From: Linanthus parryae | Lineage: Eukaryota > Streptophyta > Magnoliopsida > Ericales > Polemoniaceae | Reading direction: 5' to 3' | Length of the DNA: 64,000 nt | NCBI GenBank assembly: GCA_023055425.1 | Contig: JALGPY010000003.1 | Coordinates: forward strand, 53,553,891 to 53,617,890 | Shown: positions 54,300-64,000 of the stretch, piece after piece | Position numbering within the stretch: position 1 is the first letter of the stretch | Layout of the letters: every line of letters starts with the position of its first letter | Made by a program: the position numbers and the translations under genes | Notes under the pieces: generated by a model | The model's database searches: none | The model's input: only the letters and a program-made list of their open reading frames with translations | Told to the model about the DNA's origin: nothing

Positions 54300-57200
54300 C
54301 CCATTGACTTAGCGCGGCCCTTACGCCTCCATTGCGCAACGTAAGAGAGACATATGATGGTACCTTGCAAATATTCACATCTCCTCTACTAATAATTTGA
54401 TTGAGATGGAATATTCTGAGTAAGTGCATCTTATGCATTAATATACTCAGTTCACTATGATAGAATCGATAACTGAATGTTGTATGAAATCTTTCCAGCT
54501 CACAGTCCCTCCCACTAGTGCAAAAACATAAAGTTGACTAGAATCTAAAATCTTCTTTGTTAGATTGGAAGTTCTCATCTCTGTAACCCCTTACAGTAAT
54601 CTCTTCCTATCATCCACATATCAATAATTCATCCTTAGTGCTTCCCAAGTACTAAAGGATAATCTTGATAATTACCTAGTGACTCTCACCTGGATATGAC
54701 TGGTATCCCCATGTCATGCTCATATGACATGTCTGGCCTAGTACATGTCATGGCGTATCTCGTGAATCTTATTCATACGGTCCCTTTCCCAATCTAATTG
54801 GAAAGACAATTAGTCTTCCAAAGACTAATTCCATGTGAAATGTAGAATCCATATTATTTACATGTTGAACCATTTCAACACCTTTGTCAATATATGCACT
54901 TTGAATTTAGTTGAACAACTATCTTGATCTATCTCCATACATATGTATAGATTGTTTTTCCTAATTCTATCTTTGAAAATTAATTATCTACCCAATCTTT
55001 AACAGATTGCGGAGTACGGATATTATTCCCAATGATTAGTAGGTCCCCACATACAAGACCAGAAGCGTAAGTGTGCTCCCACTAACCTTCTTGTAAACAC
55101 AAGCTTCGTCTTCTTTCTTGATGCAATCAAACCATTTGATTTCATCATTAATCGAAGATTCCAACTCCAAGAAGCTTGATTTAATGTGTAGACAAATTGC
55201 TACAAGCAAGATGCGAATGGATTTAATCATCACAACTGGGGAAAGATTTCGTCATAGTCCATACAATGAACTCCCAGGAAACCTTTAGCCACCAATCGTC
55301 CCTTAAAAGTAAACATATTACTATCCATGTTGATTTCCTCATAACCCACTTGCACCCTATGAGTCCTACCATTTAAGGCGGTTCCAACAAAGTCTATACT
55401 TTGTTGGTATACATGGATTCCATGTCGTATCTCATGAATCCTAGAAATTTCTAAGAGTATGGCCCACTCGTGGCCTCCTCATAGGTTGTACGCTCATGTC
55501 CATGAGAAACACATCATTGGGTTATGAGAAATTCATATTTGTCTTGCCTCTTGACATATTTAACCTACGAGGTGCTTGTGTTACCTGAGTAAGTTACTCC
55601 ACAACACCTTGTGATCCTGCTCAAGTTCCATCAAAAGGATCGATGTTCTGTTGCGGTTTCTTGAACTCCTTCAAGGTCTATTGTCCTCCCACTATTTCTT
55701 TTAGAGACAATCTCTATCTAGAAACATAGCGGTTCGAGCAACAAACAATTTGTTCTCGATTGGTTTGTAGAGATAATATCCTTTATTTTCTCAGGATATT
55801 CCACGTAGTACATTTATCCGACTTGGGTTCAAGTTTATCTGTAAACTATTTACATAAACTTCATAACCCAAAATCTTTATGAATGACATACTAGGACACT
55901 TCCTAGTCCATATATGAAATGGTGTTTCTCATAATTGATTTAGATGGAATAAGGTTAAGGGTGAAATTTGCTGTAATTAGAATATGGACCTTAAAAGTAT
56001 ACAAGAAGTTCTGTTTGACACATCATTGACCAACTATGTCCAACAAGGTCAGGTTTCTCTTCTCAGACACGCCATTCCATAATGGTGTTCTAGGTAGAGT
56101 GATTTGGGATAACATCCCAAACTCCCTTAGATGCTCAAACTATTGGCTTAATTATTCTCCTCCGCGATCCAATTGTAGAGCCATGATACTTTTGCCAAGC
56201 TGGTTCTCTACCTCATTCTTAAATTTCTTGAACTCTTCAAAGGATTCTGATTTGTTTATTCATAAGATACACAAATCCATATTTCTCTGATCCCATCAGT
56301 AAATATGATGAAGTAATAAAAACCACCTTTAGTATTTGTGCTTAGCTGCCTACACACATCAATATGTATGATTCCCAAAAGATCATATATTTTCCTAATA
56401 AATAAGTCTTGCATGTCTCATATGATTCAATAATCAAGATGAGTCCAGAAATCCATCCATATGGAGTTCTTGATATGTATCTCTCATTTATGTTGTCAAA
56501 ACAACAATGCCAAAGGTAAGTGAGATTCATATCATTATATGCAAACCTCTTGGTATTAATGTTATAGATGAAATTATCATGATCAAGGATATACAATCCA
56601 TTAGACAAAATTGCATTACAATAATGCATATCAGAATAAATAGAACAATATTTGTCCTTTATCATGATAAAGAGTCTTTATTGTTCAAACAAGAAACTAT
56701 GATAATGCACCTACTCATAGTAGGGACATAATCACTTTTGTAATTCATGAACAATTTCAAAAGGTATAGATAATTCCCTACGGCTAATTCAGCAACCCTT
56801 GCTTCATTTCCCCACGTGTATGTTTATTTTCTTCGTTATCCAATTGTCTACATCTCTAGAGATCCTCCACATTTCTATAAACGTGAGATCCTCATCTAGT
56901 ATCATATACTCATGATGATGAGATAGACATATTGACCTGTATAGCAAAAATACCTAAATTGGAATTCACAATTCCTATATCATTTTCTTCCAGGTACTTT
57001 GGGCCCTTTCTCTTCCTCTACACCACCTATGGGACTTTTAAGGCAATTTGGTTTTAGCAACAAGCTTGCTTTGTACCCATGGAGTCGGCGCAAACCTTTT
57101 TCCCTTACCCATGTTGTTAATCATTAACATGTTTTTCCGTTAGCCCCTTTTGTTTAGCAATTCTCAATCATATTGAATAAATCACCTTTGAAATTCTTGG

Positions 57201-57780
57201 TCCACTTGGGGAAATAACTTTTATTCTTTATCTCTCTCAAATATAACACCAATTCCCTAACTTTTCAATCATATTGAATTAGCTTAGTTGTGTATTACAT
57301 CTTGCTTTAGCAGTCACACATTACTAGCTTGTGTCGTCGTGTCATATCTTGATGAATCAAGTTGTCTTGTTTTGGCAAGACCGAAATTCATTACATCTCG
57401 ATCATGAAAAGTGCTAAGCAAGAGATGTTAAAACGCAAAGTGGATCAACACTTCAAACCTTTCATGTCTAGCACGCTCTTTGAAAGAGCTTCTTTTAATG
57501 TATGATCATATCATACGCCGCCATGTTTCTCATCTTGCTTCCAAAGCTCAGAGTTCATGGCAGCTGACATGAGGCAAGTTACATCCAAAGAGCCATTCTT
57601 TGATGTTCCTTACATTATACTTTAGTGTTTTTGGTAGTTGGTGGAAGGAGAACTTTTGTTCTACGATGTACAGCATTTTTCCTTTTATTTGAGAAAAAAT
57701 ATCTATTTTATAGGTAAATAGATTTCAGACAACTTGTCCTTCTTAAGGACATAAAGTCATGTTTTGTTTGTTTAATGCCA
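54300..57780 (-). pseudogene. copia gag-pol (heavily decayed)
   Basis: Minus-strand remnants in several frames: DEACVYKKVSGSTLTLLVLY (RT, near 55080, with the YVDD now YVGT), CNAILSNGLYILDHDNFIYN and NINTKRFAYNDMNLTYLWHC (gag-pol linker, near 56520-56600), and TYLLGKYM. The order agrees with copy 1. Frequent stops and gaps mean no product. Confidence 0.82.
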
Positions 57781-58204
57781 TGGGTATTCAACACAATAAG
57801 ATTTATGCGAAGTATTGTGACATTTTAACAATATTTAACAAGGACTTAAATTGTCAAACATAGCTCCCACTATTTTTCTCGGATTAATAACCCTCCATAT
57901 TAATGCGGAAAATATCATTATATTTTCTAGTGGGCCAAGGTCCATATTTCACTTCTTTTGAGCTTGCTTTGGCAAGTCACCCAAAATTAGTTATTTAGGT
58001 ATGAACAATTTCAATTGCACCCTTATGCAATTCTTGGTTCAATGGGGAAAATAACTCCTTATTTATCCATCTCATGGATAATCCCAATTGGTTGCCTCTA
58101 GGCTTTTAATCTCATTTAAATCACCTAGTTCCGTCCAAACTCTTACTTAAACAATTACACATTACTTGTTTGTGCCATCACAACACAATCATGACAAACC
58201 AAGT

Positions 58205-60690
58205 GACACAATTTCTTACGTGTATACGCAAGTGCACGGTCGAAGTAATAGAATGAGAGTATTAAGCTCAGGTTGTCGAACCCACAGGGACAGTCTGGAG
58301 ATTATTTAGTTAGATGATTAATTTAAAGTTAAAGTAACCGGAGGAAGAAATTGGTTTATTTAAGAGTTCGTCACCCTCAAACAAGTGACTAAAATTTAAA
58401 TAACAAGCGAGATTAATATTTTTGGATTTTCGAATACTGGTTAATACCAATATGGAGAACACTATATAGTTTTAGGGTCTCTAAGGCATTTAGATATTTT
58501 CGGATTACGATTTAAAACACTCTACCTACGTCTAGTTATATCGGGTCACACTAATTACGATCTTCTGTCGATTCACGCCAATCTACGTTTCGGTCTCGTT
58601 CGGGTCCCGTCGGTCCACCTCCGTCTACCGTTATGTTCTAGTCAACTAGCCAGGTTCGCTCACCGGGTCATGTCGATCCACCGATTACGGTAATCCTAGC
58701 TACGTCCAACTAAAACAACCCACACACAGTCATTAAAGTCTCTATCTCCTCTAGGTCTCAAGAAACTACAAGAATGTCAACAAAGTTCTTAACGAATCCA
58801 GGTTCGTTCACTGTCGTGCAACAACCTAGATACCTAGCATGTATTGGGTGATCAAACCATAAGAACTAACAATTAAGAACAAGAACCTGTTGAATTAACT
58901 AGAATAATATGTAGAATTAAGTTCAATCAAACATGAATCGAATTTCAAATCCGGGAAATCTAAAAGAAACCCTAGTTCTCCAAACAATCTAGCTAGAGAA
59001 GTTTAGCTACTCATGATAGTGATTACAATAACAAATCCATTGTAGACATTAAACTATAAATATAGAGAGAGTTTAGAAATCTCAAACAGAATCAAGCTCC
59101 GGCGCGAATTGAACTTCTCCTCCATCCTTCTCCTTAGTCCTCTTATTTTTGTTCTCCTGTACGTCGAATGAAAAATTAATCACCCAAAACAGCCCTCCTT
59201 CTTCTTGTGAATCAGTCTCGTAGGTAACTTATTGTGTAATTCCTATATTTGTAGTTTTTCCCCTCCAAGAGTGTGGGAGCACCAGTTAGGTTTTATTAAA
59301 AACAAACTCGTGCCTTTTTTTTCTTTGTCGTGCTTTTGTTTTCGTTCAGTAGGTCGCGCGATCACCTCAACTGATCATGCAATCAGACCCCCTCTTGCCT
59401 CTCATCGCACGATCAGGAGTTCAGGTCGCGAAAACAGTGAGTTCTCAATTTCTTCCTCCAAAATTTTGCGAAGGACGACCTTCTGATCGCACGACCGAGA
59501 GGGAGATCGTGCGATCTGCTGGAGATTTCTCTTATCTTCTTTTGCACTGCTTCTTTTCTCTTCTTCTTCCTCTGTCCGTTGCTGCTTTGCTCCTGAGATT
59601 GCCTCTGTTTTGCTGGGCTTTGGTTCGGTGATGGAGCCTCTGTTCTTGCTTCGTGATTCTTGGCTATGTGATTCGATCGCTGGCTCTGGTTTGCAGCGGT
59701 GAAGCTCTGTTCCTTCTTTGTCGTTGCTTCTTCTTTTTCCACTGCTCTGTTTTGCGCCCTTTTATGGGTTTCTTTTGTGGTTTGCTGGAGTTGATGGGTT
59801 TGTGTTGGTCTAGTTGTGGTTTAATAATGGCGGGAGGTTGTTGGTTAATGGTCTGATGGTGTTGAAGATTGTTGATTTAGGTGGTTGTGGTGTTTGTTCA
59901 GTGGTGAAATAGTGTTGGTGATTGGAGACTAGTTGATGGGTTTGATTAACAATAGAACTGGAGGTAATTCGGGTCTGCATTGGACGGTGGTTTTTATGGT
60001 GAAGAATGGGTTTGTGGAATTGGTTTGTGTGACTGAATTTTGGCGAGTGGTTTGGTGGTCTTGGGTGTTTAAAATGGTGTTATGCGGTGGATGTGGCTGA
60101 TGGGTACAAAGAGTTGTAGTATAGGTGGTGGTTTTAGGGTCGGATGGTGAATGGAGAATAGGTGATGTTATGTATAGGTGGGAGTGAGTTCGTAGTTGAT
60201 TGGGTTTGTCATTGTTCTTGGTGGCTTAGGAATTGGTGAATGAAAATGGTGTATTGTAGGTTATTGGTAATGGAGGCAGTATAATAATTGATGATATGAG
60301 TTGTTACTTGGGTTATGGAGGTTTTGGGTTTAGTCATGGTGGAAATGGTCCAGTGGTGTATAGCAACAGTTTATTTGTTATTTCTTCACTTTCTTCACCT
60401 TAGCCAGTTTCTCGAGCTTCATCGTTTTCGAAATTCGCTTTCGTCCATTTTTGCTTGATCTCGCAAGTTCTATTTCCTGTCAAAACAACACGAACACAAC
60501 TCGTGCGATCAAATGTGACAAACAAAGCTCAAATTGACTAGAAAACGCCCGGACTATCAATTACGCGCATATAGCTCAACTATACAAAATTCTCGCATTC
60601 ACAGTGTAAAACTCATAATATTTATCCGGAATGCACGCAAAACAATAGTAAACACGTAGCAGAAATATAACTCTTTACAGAGTTATCACA
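58205..60690. mobile_element. 2.5-kb non-coding insert of unknown class
   Basis: Interrupts the leader of copia copy 3: AAGT stands on both sides (58201-58204, 60691-60694), and copies 1 and 2 have the uninterrupted AACCAAGTCGCC. Termini can be read as TGACACAA...TTATCACA, so a solo LTR of a large element is possible. There is no coding domain. Near the left end it has CGAACCCACAGGGACAG. The middle holds several TCGCACGATC/TCGTGCGATC motifs (59340-59520, 60500). Confidence 0.6.
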
Positions 60691-60694
60691 AAGT

Positions 60695-61899
60695 CGCCCT
60701 GCTTTGGCACGCACAAGCTTGATAATCATGATCACGAAGAGTGTTTAAGTAACGAGAAGGCAAAACGCAATATTTAAATTGAGGGATTTTTCCTTTCAAT
60801 TTTAAATTGTTTTGTTGATCCGCATCAACTGATCTACTTATTTTGAGTTGGGCAAACTCACAATTAAGAGATCCAGGTTGTTTAATTATCTTATTATCAA
60901 TTTGCATGCATCATTCATACACCAACAATAAAATAATAAGAAAATAAAATAAACAGCCACAAAAGGAAAATTAACGTGATGTGGATATGGTCTCTAATCT
61001 AAGATATTCTCAAGCCAATGAGAATATCTATGAACCCTAAAAATAGCAAGCTCATCTCCATGTGCCTCCATCTTTTGTTCCATCCTCCATAGCTTCTGTA
61101 TTGCTCCTTCTTGTGGTCCTTCATTTCACTAGGCTTCTTTTCTCCATGTCTTGACTATTATCTATTTTATCTGAATCTAGCTAGCATCTAGACTAAATAA
61201 AAAAATCTCACAAATTAAGAAAAAGACCGGTTCGCAGACCGTAAAGCTTAATTAACTATTTTATTAAACTGATCAGCCTGCATGCCGTAAAACAAACCAC
61301 GATATAAACATCCACAACAAAACACAACCTAAGGCCATATTTAATCACCATGCAATAAGCACATAAAAAGTTAAAATCCAATTTTAACGCGCTTGATCAA
61401 TTTTTAATTGTTTTTGGATGTGCTATGGTCAAAACAGTCCAATAGGGCTCGCCTTGGCTTTGGCCAAAACCCTAAAGGACCATGTCACGGCCTAGCCCCA
61501 CTCACGGCCAAGCCGTGCGCTAGGCCGGCCCGAACCCTTGGTCGTACCCTAGCTTGGGCGGCAAGGCAAGGGGGCGGTCCCAAAGGGGGGACCGAACCTC
61601 CTATGGAGTCGTTTCCAAAACAACTCCTTGCCTAGTTGCCCGAGTTTAGTTGTTTCCATACTTGAAAACCTCTTTTTCGAAGAATGTTCCCAAACCCTAG
61701 CAGTCAAGATCCAAAAACTCACATCCTATGTTCAAACTCACTAATAACTCACATCATATGTAAAAATAGGTCTTGTTTGATTCGAATCATATTCGATCGC
61801 ATCAATTATGCTTAGTTTGCCCGTTTTACGGGATAAACAACGATTAAAGTGTAAAAGAACATAAATCGTAACACATAAGCTACGTTATGCTCTACGACA
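60695..61899 (-). other. Leader of copia copy 3 (right part)
   Basis: Non-coding, aligned with 6700-7920 of copy 1, including the G/C-rich GGCC part near 61490-61600. Confidence 0.75.
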
Positions 61900-61901
61900 T
61901 G

Positions 61902-61915
61902 TAGCTCTGATACCA
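61902..61915 (-). promoter_or_regulatory. Primer binding site of copia copy 3
   Basis: TGGTATCAGAGCTA on the minus strand next to the LTR at 61917; initiator methionine tRNA type with a change near its end. Confidence 0.82.
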
Positions 61916-61916
61916 C

Positions 61917-62200
61917 TGTAGGGTTTTGATAACGGATACGCAGCGGAATAAACAATAATTAATCCGTTCAAGACCCTCCAAGGATCGCAAGTCTAGAATT
62001 CATAACGATAGTAAGGGTTTAGCATCAAAATACATTTTGGATCTCCTTTGGTGACTTAACACGTGAAATAGTATTCATGTCTCTATGGCTAGTCCATTCC
62101 TAGGTTAGAATCCGGATCTTCCAATACCTTGTGCTAGCTATGAACGATGGATGAAGAATAATAAGAAGATCACACAACCAACACCAAAAGAGGGGCTCGG
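61917..62200 (-). repeat. 5' LTR of copia copy 3, cut short
   Basis: First 284 bp (plus strand) of the partner of 52848-54259. The next base starts another LTR in the opposite orientation. Confidence 0.88.
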
Positions 62201-63627
62201 TGTTGGAATAGATGCCCTAGAGGCAATCGTAGATTTAGTATGAACATTGTTTTGGCTAGAATATTCATTTATTATATATTGTGATATTTAATATAATGAA
62301 GTCCTTAGATAAAATGTGTTGTTTATCTTAAATATACCTAGTCCACTATATTGATTAATAGGACGATCAAATATAGACTAGTATGTGGGTAGATTGATAT
62401 GGAGATATCAAGTCTAACACATGGGTATGCATTAGGAGTAATGGCATATTGGATTGACCCACAACGAAAAGGATACATTAGATTATGTCAAGTCACAATC
62501 GCTTTTCGTAGTGCTAATATATTTTCAATCCTTAGACTTGAAGTCACTAGATACTCTAGTTTTGGAATATTGCGCTTTGATGTTATCAAACGTTACTTCG
62601 TAACTGGGTAATCATAAAGGTGGCTATCGGGCGTGATAGGAAGCAAGCTTAGAGATCGTAGTGATGTAGATAGGATTTTTCCCTCCCACATAATGGGGGT
62701 AAATATCCACGGCCACTCGAGGGATGAGGCTTATTGAATGTCAGGCCAGACTCACATAAATCAATATGGAGATATTGATGTTATCTGCAAGCATAAGCAT
62801 ATTCCCAGGATCGAGGAACTATGGATTGGATATACGAGTGTGACGATGTATGTCTCGTGTCCAATCCGGATATGGAGACAAAGGGATAGTGCAATATGAC
62901 ATATTGGGCACAAGAGGTTTGTCGGGATCACTGACTATTTCTATTGGTTGGGTGGCATGGATGTGTTGCTAGACACCGCTCCATGTTAGTAAGAGTTACT
63001 ACCTACTATATAGAAACCTATGGGGTCACACGTCAAATAGATTAGAGCTAGATTTGGGATTAATTAATATTGATTAATTAATAAAAGGATCTTTGTGCAA
63101 CACCTTGCAAACTTAGTAGGACTAATTTGCAAGGAAGGGAATAGTTCTAGTTCATCTAGAATTAGGAAAACTCTTTTATGGAAACAACAAGGAGTTGTTG
63201 GAGTATATAAAGAGGCTTTAGCTTCCTTCCCACACTAATGTTATTAGACATAACAAAGTGAGTGGGAGAGAGCAAAAGATAGAGCAAGACAAAGCTAGGG
63301 CCGAAACCCTAGCCCGTCCGCCCCTTCCCGTCGGCTCAAAGAGGAGGCCGATCCTCCTCTTGTTCCTTTGTTGCTTTGATCTTCTTCCCTCTTCCTCCGG
63401 GTTCAAGCTAGAACTTGTTTGAAGGAAGAATTTAGATCTCACCTCTAGATGTGGATCAACCGTAGAGACGAGGACATCATTCTTCGTGTGATCTCACAAA
63501 TCAAAAGGTACACAATACTATGTCTCTTATCATGTTATGATGTCTCCTCCTGACGATCCGTGGTGGGCATTGAAGTAGGAATTAAATTTTTGTTATTCCG
63601 CTGCGTTACCTACTTCAAAACCCAACA
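62201..63627 (+). repeat. 5' LTR of copia copy 4
   Basis: 1427 bp, from TGTTGGAATAGATGCCCTAG to CAAAACCCAACA. The open frames within it are chance. Confidence 0.9.
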
Positions 63628-63628
63628 G

Positions 63629-63642
63629 TGGTATCAGAGTCA
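63629..63642 (+). promoter_or_regulatory. Primer binding site of copia copy 4
   Basis: TGGTATCAGAGTCA one base after the LTR; one swap relative to the iMet-type site of copy 1. Confidence 0.88.
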
Positions 63643-64000
63643 CAGGTCGTAGAGCATAACTTGATGTATATGTTACGATTTCAATTTACACACATTTTTA
63701 TTGTTTATTACGCGAAAACTGAAATTAATTGGCATAGTAGATGCAAAATTGAATTTGATTCAATAGAACAAGATCAAATTTAACATTGGATGTTAGAATT
63801 GGTGAGCTTAATCACATAAGATGTGTACAATTGGGTTCTTGAAAAATTAGGGTTCATGGGCACATGATTGAAAAGGGGTTTTCAATTATGGAAACAAATT
63901 TATGGAATTAAATCCATAAGGAAACAACCTTGCTTGGGCAACAAGGAAGAGGGAAGGAAGACTAGGGTCGAAACCCCTAGCCGTACGCCCCCTCCCTTGC

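Larger units (their letters stand above)
52848..62200 (-). mobile_element. Decayed copia element, copy 3 of family A (subfamily), interrupted
   Basis: Minus-orientation family A relative with a full 3' LTR (52848-54259), a broken polyprotein (about 54300-57780), a leader split by a non-coding insert (58205-60690), a primer site and the first 284 bp of its 5' LTR (61917-62200). That LTR is then cut by another family A element. It differs from copy 1 by many substitutions and gaps. Confidence 0.9.
62201..64000 (+). mobile_element. copia element, copy 4 of family A (left end, runs off the window)
   Basis: Plus-orientation element with a complete 5' LTR, primer site and the first ~360 bp of the leader. 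The leader matches the reverse complement of the copy 1 leader next to its LTR (GTAGAGCATAA..., TTTATTACGCG). It is inserted in the 5' LTR of copy 3. The flank CTCGG at 62196-62200 should recur at its far end. Confidence 0.9.

Noticed and set aside
59232..59856. Overlapping 67-109-aa frames around 59.2-59.9 kb
   Set aside because: C/T-rich low-complexity sequence inside a non-coding insert; frames occur on both strands and show no domain.
1..64000. CRISPR arrays, bacterial operons, phage or defence systems
   Set aside because: No regularly spaced repeat arrays or bacterial gene layout. All large features are plant transposable elements and spliceosomal/SRP RNA loci.

Overview
The window is plant nuclear DNA, most likely from a eudicot. 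The evidence is a dense nest of Ty1/copia and L1-type elements, tRNA-iMet primer sites, Mutator/CACTA/Stowaway-like DNA elements, and RNA genes with the plant-type upstream sequence element (USE) plus TATA promoter. I see no intact ordinary host protein-coding gene. The only long intact reading frames are two copia polyproteins. The species cannot be named from this sequence.

Region 1 (1-15783): a decayed L1-type LINE (+ strand, ORF1 and ORF2) runs from the left edge to about 14170. It is split at 860/9373 by a complete, young copia element (861-9372, - strand, TSD CTCCC). A Mutator-like element (14180-15774, 9-bp TSD ATAATATAA) sits in the LINE's A/T-rich tail.

Region 2 (15784-21328): a 42-bp poly(A), a small non-autonomous LTR element (16310-18789, TSD CGCGG), a LINE RNase H remnant, a Stowaway-like MITE, and copies of 7SL (SRP) RNA. 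One 7SL copy still carries a USE and a TATA box.

Region 3 (21329-36460): an intact copia element with non-TG/CA LTR ends (21329-26294, TSD ATGAT), a hAT-like MITE holding a tRNA-type SINE, a fragment of a second copia family, a truncated relative of the first copia element (27463-33215), an unidentified reading-frame pair, and a copia RNase H/LTR remnant.

Region 4 (36527-39500), the functional core: a U1 snRNA gene (36601-36762, +) and a U2 snRNA gene (39420 to 39225, -). They are convergent, and each has a USE about 33 bp from a TATA-like box, the spacing of RNA polymerase II snRNA promoters in plants.

Region 5 (39567-52847): a tandem segmental duplication whose units each carry two inverted, decayed U1 copies, the inner one with a degraded promoter. 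In the second unit a U1 copy is split by a non-autonomous LTR element (45540-47568, TSD ATTAG), and the flank is split by a CACTA-like element (48324-51696). Both units end in the same copia LTR remnant, so that LTR predates the duplication.

Region 6 (52848-64000): a decayed copia element of the first family, split by a 2.5-kb non-coding insert. Its right LTR is interrupted at 62200 by another copia element (+ strand) that leaves the window.

The most unusual content is the cluster of small-RNA loci (U1, U2, four U1 pseudogenes, 7SL copies) spread by local duplication through transposon-rich DNA. No new protein system was found.
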